From: Oscillospiraceae bacterium
GTDB taxonomy: Bacteria > Bacillota > Clostridia > Oscillospirales > Oscillospiraceae
DNA length: 7,760 bases
Assembly (NCBI GenBank): GCA_021205585.1
Contig: JAJPXI010000019.1
Coordinates: 1 to 7,760 of the forward strand
Direction: 5' to 3'
The translations under genes and the position numbers were made by a program. Positions within the stretch are counted from its first letter, which is position 1, and each line of letters opens with the position of its first letter. This document shows, piece after piece, positions 1 to 5,542 of the stretch. Below the pieces are notes generated by a model that worked only from the letters and a program-made list of their open reading frames with translations, did not search any database and was not told the DNA's origin.

Positions 1-172
1 GGGGGCGATGGCCGATAGGCCATGCCCATCGCAAAAAGTGCAGGAATACTGTATGCAACCGTCACCCGGCCAGCACAGCTGGCCGGCCTACGCTACAAAT
101 GTGCCCCCGGCACATTTGCTTCACGCTGCGGTTTCAAACTTTTGCAACGCACTTTTGGCGGAAAAGTTCCGT
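1..172. repeat. Hairpin-rich non-coding repeat element, left module
   Basis: This stretch is best read as a structured intergenic repeat and not as a gene. It contains a series of inverted repeats: ATGGCC/GGCCAT around a GATA loop (8-23), a perfect 9-bp stem with a 3-nt loop (66-86), a perfect 10-bp stem with a CCC loop (96-118), and a looser AACTTTT/AAAAGTT pair (137-143 with 162-168). Open frames cross it in more than one register, but their translations match nothing I recognise and no ribosome binding site precedes them. It runs straight into the 36-base core repeated at the right end of the window. From general familiarity I suspect this is a dispersed repeat of Oscillospiraceae genomes that is often mis-called as small hypothetical proteins. 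Only the 36-base core is shown to repeat within this window. Confidence 0.55.
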
Positions 173-208
173 CAGCCGCCGCAGGCGCATTTAATCAGTG
201 CTTCCTTA
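173..208 (+). repeat. 36-base core repeat, copy 1
   Basis: The core begins CAGCCGCCGCAGGCGC, continues through ATTTAATCAGTGCTTCC and ends TTA. Its reverse complement occurs at 7707-7742 with a single difference (T206 here corresponds to C in the other copy's sense). Outside the core the two copies diverge on both sides, so the core is a discrete module and not the edge of a longer duplication. The ribosome binding site AGAGG (208-212) of the following membrane-protein gene sits directly on its right boundary, so little or no native promoter sequence remains between element and gene. Confidence 0.85.
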
Positions 209-221
209 GAGGTTCCCTCCA

Positions 222-578
222 ATGAAAGCGAGGCGACCCAACCCCATGAAGCAAAGCGGCGGACAACCGCCCCGCCACAGCCCCGGCCTGATCTTCCTGC
301 GCGTGCTGACCTGGCTGTGCAATCTCTTCGACCTGTGGTATACCTTCCTCGCCCTGGACTTCGCGCGCAACGCCTACGAGGCCAAACCCTTTTACCGCGC
401 GATGCTGGAGCATCCCTATCTGGCGGTGGTATACAAATTTTCCCTCGTCCCCCTCGGCCTGTACCTGCTCTACAAATGCCGCGCCTACACCGTCGCCCGC
501 TTCGGCGTTTGCCTCTGCGCCCTGTTCTTCCTGGGCAATACGCTCTACCAGATTTGGATCTTCCCCCTCTGGGCGTGA
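222..578 (+). CDS. Small membrane protein, DUF5658-like
   Basis: A 118-residue protein with a basic N-terminus and about three hydrophobic helices (roughly residues 22-46, 65-83 and 91-113), so probably an inner-membrane protein. It resembles the DUF5658 family: N34, D37 and T41 form an NxxDxxxT motif in the first helix, followed by a loop with E53 and P56 and a lysine (K72) inside the second helix. No function is established for that family, and none is claimed here. The start is uncertain. ATG at 222 has AGAGG nine bases upstream, while a second ATG at 246 has a weaker GAGG and would drop the first eight residues. Both precede the first helix, so the product is essentially the same. No promoter is visible because the repeat occupies the upstream DNA. 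A terminator follows about 30 bases after the stop. Confidence 0.75.
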   Translation: MKARRPNPMKQSGGQPPRHSPGLIFLRVLTWLCNLFDLWYTFLALDFARNAYEAKPFYRAMLEHPYLAVVYKFSLVPLGLYLLYKCRAYTVARFGVCLCALFFLGNTLYQIWIFPLWA

Positions 579-608
579 ACCGCCGCCGGGTAAAGAGCGA
601 ACCGCCCG

Positions 609-635
609 CGCCCGTACCCGGTGGGCGTTTTTTTT
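609..635 (+). terminator. Rho-independent terminator after the DUF5658-like gene
   Basis: CGCCC (609-613) pairs with GGGCG (623-627) across a 9-base loop and is followed immediately by eight T residues (628-635). An alternative pairing uses CGCCC at 603-607 with the same right arm. It lies about 30 bases after the stop codon at 578. Confidence 0.75.
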
Positions 636-692
636 CGCGCCGCCCCTCCTGCGGGCGGGCTGCTGAAATTTCGGTGTGAGGAAAAAACCGCG

Positions 693-724
693 AAAAAAAC
701 AGAGCAGGCTTTTCAGTCTGCTCT
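693..724 (-). terminator. Rho-independent terminator of the 6S-like RNA, minus strand
   Basis: On the minus strand AGAGCAG (724-718) pairs with CTGCTCT (707-701). The helix extends through a G-T wobble and one more pair to a 6-base loop, and is followed by G and a run of seven T (the A run at 693-699 on the plus strand). It fixes the 3' end of the structured RNA at 731-926 and faces the plus-strand terminator at 609-635, so the two converging units are insulated. Confidence 0.85.
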
Positions 725-730
725 GCTTGA

Positions 731-926
731 TTCCCGCGGCGGCCGTGCGGCCCCTATTAAGAACCTGCACAGTTTGGCAGGTGGGTTGCCTCCATACCGG
801 TTCATTGCTCCCAACGTCCAGCATCCCTCAAAGGGGGGGCCGGGAGGTCTGCAATCCGCGCCATGAGGCGGCATCCCGTTTCAGAAATGTGGGTTTTAAT
901 AAACACCGTCACGCACCGCGCAGGAA
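731..926 (-). ncRNA. ssrS: Probable 6S RNA
   Basis: 6S RNA mimics an open promoter and sequesters the housekeeping RNA polymerase holoenzyme. The call here is structural. On the minus strand a roughly 200-nt segment lies between the DUF1292 stop codon and a strong terminator, and it folds as a long rod. The ends pair as TTCCTGCG (926-919) with CGCGGGAA (738-731, one G-T pair) and GTGCG (916-912) with CGCAC (749-745). Then comes a large, mostly unpaired central region whose 3' side contains a 6-bp hairpin ACCTGC/GCAGGT (782-777 with 768-763). The apical arm pairs ATTG (855-852) with CAAT (807-804) and CTCCC (846-842) with GGGAG (812-808), and is capped near a CCCT/AGGG hairpin (825-835). Closing stem, central bubble, apical arm, length and terminator are the 6S architecture. 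Primary sequence was not compared with a covariance model. It is not SRP RNA (no conserved GGAAGGAAGCA-type loop), and I saw no tmRNA or RNase P signature. The exact 5' end is estimated. Confidence 0.6.
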
Positions 927-937
927 AGGGGAAGGGC

Positions 938-1255
938 TTACCGCCCGGTTTCCCCGTCCTCGTCTTCCTCGTCGTCAAACAGCAGATCCATAAATTCCTC
1001 GTACACCGCCTCCAGCTCCTCCTCGTCGTCTATGGTGGAGAGCAGCTCCTCGCCGTTTTCACAGATGACCTTCAGGAGGATCAGGCCGTACTCCTCGTCG
1101 TCCTCCGGCTCCTCCTCCCCGTCGGCGTACTGGGCGGGGAAGAAGGCCATATAGGTCGCGCCGTTCCACTCCAGCGTCTCCAGGTGCTCCAGCTCAATGT
1201 CGTTCCCGTCCTCGTCGGTGACGGTGACAAAGGTGGGGCCGAATTCCTCGCTCAT
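938..1255 (-). CDS. DUF1292 (YrzB-type) acidic protein
   Basis: A 105-residue cytosolic protein. The core reads TVTDEDGNDIELEHLETLEWNG..YMAF, followed by an acidic linker and EEYGLILLKV..NGEELLSTIDDEEELEAVYEEF, which is the typical DUF1292 pattern of a small beta-rich domain with a D/E-rich insert. It ends in another strongly acidic tail (DDEEDEDGE). The biochemical role of the family is not established. In many Firmicutes the homologue (yrzB) lies next to alaS, the IreB gene and the RuvX-type resolvase gene; here it stands apart from them with its own promoter. ATG is preceded by AGGGAGG (1264-1270 on the plus strand), 8 bases away, so the start is secure. The 6S-like RNA begins about a dozen bases after its stop with no terminator between, so the two may be co-transcribed. 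Confidence 0.85.
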   Translation of the reverse strand: MSEEFGPTFVTVTDEDGNDIELEHLETLEWNGATYMAFFPAQYADGEEEPEDDEEYGLILLKVICENGEELLSTIDDEEELEAVYEEFMDLLFDDEEDEDGETGR

Positions 1256-1314
1256 TTACAGTTCCTCCCTATTCTATGGGAAATCCGCCGGGCGGGTTCC
1301 TGAACGTTGACTAT

Positions 1315-1343
1315 ATTGTAACCCCAATCCGAAAAAAACGCAA
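1315..1343 (-). promoter_or_regulatory. Promoter for DUF1292 (and possibly the 6S RNA)
   Basis: Read on the minus strand: -35 TTGCGT (1343-1338), 17-base spacer, -10 TACAAT (1320-1315). The -10 is 5/6 of consensus and the -35 keeps the TTG. The spacer contains a T run. Transcription would start near 1308, giving a leader of about 50 bases ahead of the ATG at 1255. Confidence 0.6.
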
Positions 1344-1404
1344 CCCTTTTTTGTGAAAATTTTATTCTTCGTTTGGAAAAAAAAGGCAGCCTCGCTTTTT
1401 GGGG

Positions 1405-1433
1405 TAGACAAAGGCCGCCTTAGTTGGTATAAT
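1405..1433 (+). promoter_or_regulatory. Near-consensus promoter for the class A PBP gene
   Basis: -35 TAGACA (1405-1410, 5/6), exactly 17 bases, then a perfect -10 TATAAT (1428-1433). Expected transcription start is close to 1440. It is divergent from the minus-strand promoter at 1315-1343, with about 60 bases between the two -35 boxes. Confidence 0.8.
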
Positions 1434-1439
1434 ACCAAT

Positions 1440-1586
1440 GTCCTTTCCCTGTCCCCGGCGGCCTGCCCGGGGCGGGGGAATGCCCGTCATGATTTTTTTG
1501 CGCCGCCCGGAAAGCCGGGGCGCCCGTCCGTTTTCGTCGCTTCTCTGACGGAAAGCGGTTTCCCGTTCCCTTTGGAGGTGTTTTGA
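1440..1586 (+). promoter_or_regulatory. Structured 5' leader of the PBP mRNA
   Basis: About 147 bases separate the inferred transcription start from the TTG start codon. The leader can form CCCCGG/CCGGGG (1453-1458 with 1467-1472), or alternatively CGGG/CCCG (1473-1476 with 1483-1486), shortly before a seven-T run (1493-1499). Next is a strong hairpin GCGCC..CCGG-AAAG-CCGG..GGCGC (1500-1523), then CCGTC/GACGG (1524-1528 with 1547-1551). The ribosome binding site GGAGGTG (1574-1580) is left exposed. I do not recognise a known riboswitch or T-box motif. Confidence 0.4.
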
Positions 1587-4157
1587 TTGAGTACGGCCTA
1601 TTCCGGCGGCGCGTCCGCCCCCCGCTCTCGAAAATCGGACGGCGGCAAGACCGCCGTGCATATTCTCGGTATCGTTTTGAAAGTCCTCGGCACTGTGCTG
1701 CTGGTCGGCCTTTGCACCTGCGTCATCATGGGGTGCTACGCCGTCATCTATGTGCAAAACCAGATTTTGCCCCAGGTGGAGCAGACCCTGTCCGTCATCA
1801 GCGTACTGGACGTGAACGAGAGCTCCACCATGTATTATACCGACAGCGACACCGGCGAGCTGGTGGAGCTGCTGACCCTGTACGGGGACGAAAACCGGGT
1901 CTGGGTGGAGTATGAGGACATCCCGGAGAATTTAATCTACGCCACCGTGGCCATCGAGGACCAGCGCTTCTGGAACCACAGCGGTGTGGACTGGATTCGC
2001 ACGGCCAAGGCCATCCTGCTGATGTTCACAGGGGGCGACATTCAGGGCGGCTCCACCATCACCCAGCAGCTGCTGAAAAACATCACCTCCAACAACGAGG
2101 TGACGGTGCAGCGCAAGGTGCTGGAAATTTTTATGGCCCTGGAGTTTGAAAAGACCCACACCAAGGAGGAAATCCTGGAGTGGTATCTGAACTATATCTA
2201 CCTGGGGGACAGCTGCTACGGGGTTTACACCGCTTCCCTGAACTACTTCGGCAAGGAGCTGGACGAGCTGACCCTGGCGGAGTGCGCTTCCCTCATCAGC
2301 ATCACCAACAACCCCTCGGCCTATAACCCCTACCGCCACCCGGAGAACAACCTGACCCGGCGCAACCTGGTGCTCTCCCAGATGGAGGCTCAGGGGATGA
2401 TTACCGAGGAGGAAATGCTGGAGGCCCAGGCGGAGGAACTGACTCTGAACCGGGAGACCGCCTCCGCCGAGCAGGTGGTGTTCAGCTGGTATGAGGATCA
2501 GGTCATCGAGGATGTTATCGCCGACTTAATGTCAGAGTACGAGCTGAGCGAGACGGCGGCCACCAATCTGCTTTACCGGGGCGGGCTGCAAATCGAGACC
2601 TGTCTGGACCCGGAGGTGCAGGCCTACGTGGACGAGGTGTACACCGCCGAGTCCATCGGTAGCGACTCCACCAACGGGCAGACCCTCCAGTCGGCCATCA
2701 CGGTCATCGACAACAGCACGGGCAACGTGGTGGCCCTGGCCGGGGGAATCGGGGAAAAGGAGGGCAGCCGCCTGTATAACCGGGCCACCCAGGCCGTGCG
2801 GCCCTCCGGCTCCTCCATCAAGCCCCTGTCGGTCTATGCCCCGGCGCTGGATCTGGGCCTGGTCACCCCCTACAGCGTGGTGGACGACACCCCCATCCTG
2901 GTGGACGGCTCCGCCTGGCCCAGGAATTCCGGCGGGTACTATAACGGCCTTGTCACCGTTTCGGAGGCCGTGCGCCGCTCCTTGAACACCGTGGCGGTCA
3001 AGGTGCTCCAGGACTATGTGACCATCGAAAATTCCTATGAGTACCTGACGGAGCACTTCGGCATCACCACCCTGGTGGAATCCCGGGAGGTCAACGGCAG
3101 CGTGAAAACCGACCTGACCCTGGCCTCCCTGGCCCTGGGCGGTTTGACCGACGGCGTTTCCACCTACGAGATGGCGGCGGCCTACGCAACCTTCGCCAAC
3201 AACGGCATCTACAAGGCCCCCCGGACCTACAGCCGGGTGGTGCTGGTGGATTCCAACGGGAAGGAGACCGTCCTGCTGGACAACACCAGCGCCAGCGAGG
3301 CCGTGCTGAAGGAGAGCACCGTCTACTATATCAACCAGATGCTCAAAAGCGTCGTCTCCTCCGGCACCGGCACCACGGCCAGCTTCAGCGGCATGACCAT
3401 CGCCGGCAAGACCGGCACCACCACTTCCAACTACGACCGCTGGTTCGCGGGCTACACGCCCTACTACACCGCCGTGGTCTGGATCGGGTACGACACCCAG
3501 GAGAAAATCCCCTCCGCCAACAGCAATATGGCCATGACCCTGTGGAAGGAGGTCATGCAGCCCCTGCACGCCGAGCTGGAGAACATCGACTTTGAGACGC
3601 CGGACGGCCTTGTCACCGCCCAATACTGCCAGGACAGCGGTCTGCTGGCCACCGAGTGGTGCACCTCGGACATCCGGGGCAGCCGGGTGGCCACCGGCAC
3701 CTACGTCAGCGGCACCCAGCCCACCACCTACTGCACCGTCCACACCTCGGCGGAGGTCTGTACCGAGTCCCCCATTTTGGACAGCAATGGAAACGAAACC
3801 GGCCTGTACCATCTCTGTTCCGAGTACTGCCCGGAGGAGTGCCGGCTGACCGTGGGCGTGGTGGACTACGACCGCTATTACGCCACCTCCAGCGTCACTG
3901 CCAGCGACGACATCTATCTGCTCAGCTACCTGGAGGAGCAGGGGGTCTGCACCCTCCACACGGAGGAGACGGTGGAAACCGACGACCCGGACGCCTCGGA
4001 TGAGCCGAACACTTCGGATGAACCTGCGGTTTCGGAAAGTCCAACGGTTTCGGAAGAACCGGTGGTTTCGAAAGAGCCGGCAGCCTCCGAAGAGCCGGAG
4101 ACCACGGACGACCCGGAAACCACTGAAGACCCGGATGCCGCAGATACAGACGAATAG
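1587..4157 (+). CDS. Bifunctional class A penicillin-binding protein (PBP1A family)
   Basis: An 856-residue bifunctional peptidoglycan synthase that polymerises lipid II glycan strands and cross-links the stem peptides outside the membrane. A short basic cytoplasmic tail is followed by one signal-anchor helix (about 24-56). The GT51 glycosyltransferase domain (about 85-270) shows AIEDQRFWNHSG with catalytic E124, GGSTITQQ (154-161) and RKVLE (176-180). The transpeptidase domain (about 330-660) shows SSIK with nucleophile S409, SLN (465-467) and KTGTT (608-612), so both activities look intact. Residues 665-790 form an extra region with eight cysteines (681, 692, 716, 725, 744, 748, 752, 788). 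The last 60 residues are a disordered, acidic tail of imperfect (A/V)SEEP-type units. Start: TTG at 1587, with GGAGGTG (1574-1580) six bases upstream; the next in-frame Met lies within the membrane helix. A strong promoter lies at 1405-1433. Confidence 0.95.
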   Translation: MSTAYSGGASAPRSRKSDGGKTAVHILGIVLKVLGTVLLVGLCTCVIMGCYAVIYVQNQILPQVEQTLSVISVLDVNESSTMYYTDSDTGELVELLTLYGDENRVWVEYEDIPENLIYATVAIEDQRFWNHSGVDWIRTAKAILLMFTGGDIQGGSTITQQLLKNITSNNEVTVQRKVLEIFMALEFEKTHTKEEILEWYLNYIYLGDSCYGVYTASLNYFGKELDELTLAECASLISITNNPSAYNPYRHPENNLTRRNLVLSQMEAQGMITEEEMLEAQAEELTLNRETASAEQVVFSWYEDQVIEDVIADLMSEYELSETAATNLLYRGGLQIETCLDPEVQAYVDEVYTAESIGSDSTNGQTLQSAITVIDNSTGNVVALAGGIGEKEGSRLYNRATQAVRPSGSSIKPLSVYAPALDLGLVTPYSVVDDTPILVDGSAWPRNSGGYYNGLVTVSEAVRRSLNTVAVKVLQDYVTIENSYEYLTEHFGITTLVESREVNGSVKTDLTLASLALGGLTDGVSTYEMAAAYATFANNGIYKAPRTYSRVVLVDSNGKETVLLDNTSASEAVLKESTVYYINQMLKSVVSSGTGTTASFSGMTIAGKTGTTTSNYDRWFAGYTPYYTAVVWIGYDTQEKIPSANSNMAMTLWKEVMQPLHAELENIDFETPDGLVTAQYCQDSGLLATEWCTSDIRGSRVATGTYVSGTQPTTYCTVHTSAEVCTESPILDSNGNETGLYHLCSEYCPEECRLTVGVVDYDRYYATSSVTASDDIYLLSYLEEQGVCTLHTEETVETDDPDASDEPNTSDEPAVSESPTVSEEPVVSKEPAASEEPETTDDPETTEDPDAADTDE
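4000..4140 (+). repeat. Imperfect coding repeats in the PBP C-terminal tail
   Basis: The DNA encoding PBP residues about 805-850 is built from short degenerate units such as TCGGATGAGCC, TTCGGATGAACC, TTCGGAAGAACC and CGAAGAGCC, giving SDEP/SEEP/SKEP/TDDP peptides. It is a low-complexity tract within an intact frame and a plausible site of length variation between strains. Confidence 0.6.
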
Positions 4158-4278
4158 GCAAACCGGCGCCAGGGCCGCCCCGGACAGGGCTTTTCCGTCC
4201 GGAGCGGTGGAGGGCGTCCTCAGCTGTCAGATCATTGGAGAATAAACACATAAGAAATCGTTTATGAGGTGATTGCAT
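4158..4278 (+). other. PBP-hom intergenic region with an imperfect hairpin
   Basis: CCGC (4175-4178) with GCGG (4204-4207), one mismatch, and CCGGAC (4180-4185) with GTCCGG (4197-4202) form a hairpin whose loop contains TTTT. No T run follows the stem, so it is not a canonical terminator, and read-through from the PBP gene into hom-lysC is possible. The A+T-richer 4230-4265 might hold a hom promoter, but I could not pick -35/-10 boxes with confidence. No T-box, lysine riboswitch or leader-peptide attenuator is apparent. Confidence 0.4.
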
Positions 4279-5490
4279 ATGATAAATGTAGCGATTTTGG
4301 GCTTTGGCACCGTTGGCTCCGGCGTGGCCGAGGTGCTGGAGGGCCACAGAGAACTGATTACCCAGCGCACGGGCAGGCAGTTCCGGGTCAAGTACATCCT
4401 GGACGTCCGGGACTTTCCCGACAGCCCCTTCGGGGACAGGGTCATCCACGACTTCCAGACCATCGAGCAGGATCCGGAGGTGGACGTGGTGGTGGAGACC
4501 ATCGGCGGCGCGGGGGTGGCAAAGGAGTACACCCAGCGGGCCCTGCGGGCGGGGAAGAGCGTGGTCACCTCCAACAAGGAGCTGGTGGCTTGCTGCGGCC
4601 ATGAGCTGCTCCAGCTGGCCAAGGAGAAAAAGGTTAGCTATCTCTTTGAGGCCAGCGTGGGCGGGGGCATCCCCATCATCAGCCCCCTGTACCAGTGCCT
4701 GTCCGCCAACGAGATTTTTGAGGTCTGCGGCATTCTGAACGGCACCACCAACTACATCCTGACCCGGATGATCGGCGCGGGGCTGAGTTTTGAGGCCGCT
4801 CTGAAGGAGGCCCAGGAGAACGGCTACGCCGAGCGGGATCCCTCCGCCGACGTGGAGGGGCACGACGCCTGCCGCAAGATATGCATCCTGGCCGCCGTGG
4901 CCTTTGGCCGCCACATCTACCCCGAGCAGGTGCCCACCGAGGGCATTACCGGCGTCAGCCTGGCCGACGTGGACTACGCGGACAGCGTGGGGAAAAAGAT
5001 CAAGCTGCTGGGCCGGGCCCTGCGCAACGGGGACGGCACCGTGACCGCCTATGTGGCCCCCCATCTGGTGGATCAGTCCGACCCGATGGCAGGCGTGGTC
5101 GACGTGTTCAACGCCATTAAAATCCGGGGCGACGCCGTGGGCGACGTGATGTTCTATGGCCGGGGGGCCGGAAAGCTGCCCACCGCCTCCGCCGTGGTGT
5201 CCGACGTCATCGACGCGGCCAAGCACATGAACACCAAAAAATACCTGGACTGGCAGGAGGGTGGGGAGGACGTCTGCGCCAGCGCGGACAGCCTGGTTTC
5301 CCCCTGGTATGTCCGGGCCGAGGGCTCCGCCGAGGCGCTGCGCCGGGCGCTGCCGGGAGTCAGCCTGCTGGCCCGGCACGGAGCCGCTGACAGCGAGCTG
5401 GCCTTCCTGACCGGCCCCATGAGCCGGACGGAGCTGGAGGAGAAGCTGGCCGGCCTGTCCTTCCGGTGCGTTCTGCGGGTGCTGGACTGA
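4279..5490 (+). CDS. hom: Homoserine dehydrogenase
   Basis: NAD(P)H-dependent reduction of aspartate semialdehyde to homoserine, the branch point toward threonine and methionine; cytosolic. Numbering from ATG 4279 (403 residues): the Rossmann motif GFGTVGSG (8-15) is at the N-terminus. VVTSNKELVA carries conserved K100. FEASVGGGIPII and GILNGTTNYIL mark the catalytic domain. GYAERDPSADVEGHDACRK supplies the substrate-binding acidic residues and the conserved K200. After about residue 340 there is a compact ACT-like tail of about 60 residues, shorter than usual and without the canonical DxPGVLAxI opening. Start choice: GAGGTG (4266-4271) lies 7 bases before ATG 4279. An in-frame TTG at 4273 would add two residues but is almost on top of the ribosome binding site, so it is unlikely. 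It is followed by lysC after 52 bases with no terminator, consistent with an operon. Confidence 0.95.
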   Translation: MINVAILGFGTVGSGVAEVLEGHRELITQRTGRQFRVKYILDVRDFPDSPFGDRVIHDFQTIEQDPEVDVVVETIGGAGVAKEYTQRALRAGKSVVTSNKELVACCGHELLQLAKEKKVSYLFEASVGGGIPIISPLYQCLSANEIFEVCGILNGTTNYILTRMIGAGLSFEAALKEAQENGYAERDPSADVEGHDACRKICILAAVAFGRHIYPEQVPTEGITGVSLADVDYADSVGKKIKLLGRALRNGDGTVTAYVAPHLVDQSDPMAGVVDVFNAIKIRGDAVGDVMFYGRGAGKLPTASAVVSDVIDAAKHMNTKKYLDWQEGGEDVCASADSLVSPWYVRAEGSAEALRRALPGVSLLARHGAADSELAFLTGPMSRTELEEKLAGLSFRCVLRVLD

Positions 5491-5542
5491 GAAAGGGTGA
5501 AGAGGCCCCGCGAAAACAGCGGGACACAGAAGGAGTGAGTGT

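Noticed and set aside
22..225. 67-codon plus-strand open frame inside the left repeat
   Set aside because: Its sequence follows hairpins instead of codon structure, no ribosome binding site is present, and it lies wholly within the repeat; more likely a repeat-derived mis-call.
8..679. 223-codon plus-strand open frame across the repeat and the DUF5658-like gene
   Set aside because: It overlaps the well-supported 222-578 gene in another frame, starts inside the hairpin repeat, has no ribosome binding site, and has the Pro/Arg-rich composition typical of shifted GC-rich frames.
2532..3959. 475-codon minus-strand open frame opposite the PBP gene
   Set aside because: It mirrors third-position GC bias of an intact, motif-bearing PBP; the translation is Gly/Val/His/Gln-rich with no recognisable domain.
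4220..4260. A hom promoter upstream of 4279
   Set aside because: The region is A+T-richer, but no -35/-10 pair with sensible spacing was convincing (for example CTGTCA with ACATAA is poor), so it was not listed.
4158..4278. Lysine riboswitch, T-box or leader-peptide attenuator ahead of hom-lysC
   Set aside because: The 121-base gap is too short for a lysine riboswitch and shows no T-box sequence, terminator T run, or short ORF rich in Thr, Met, Ile or Lys codons.
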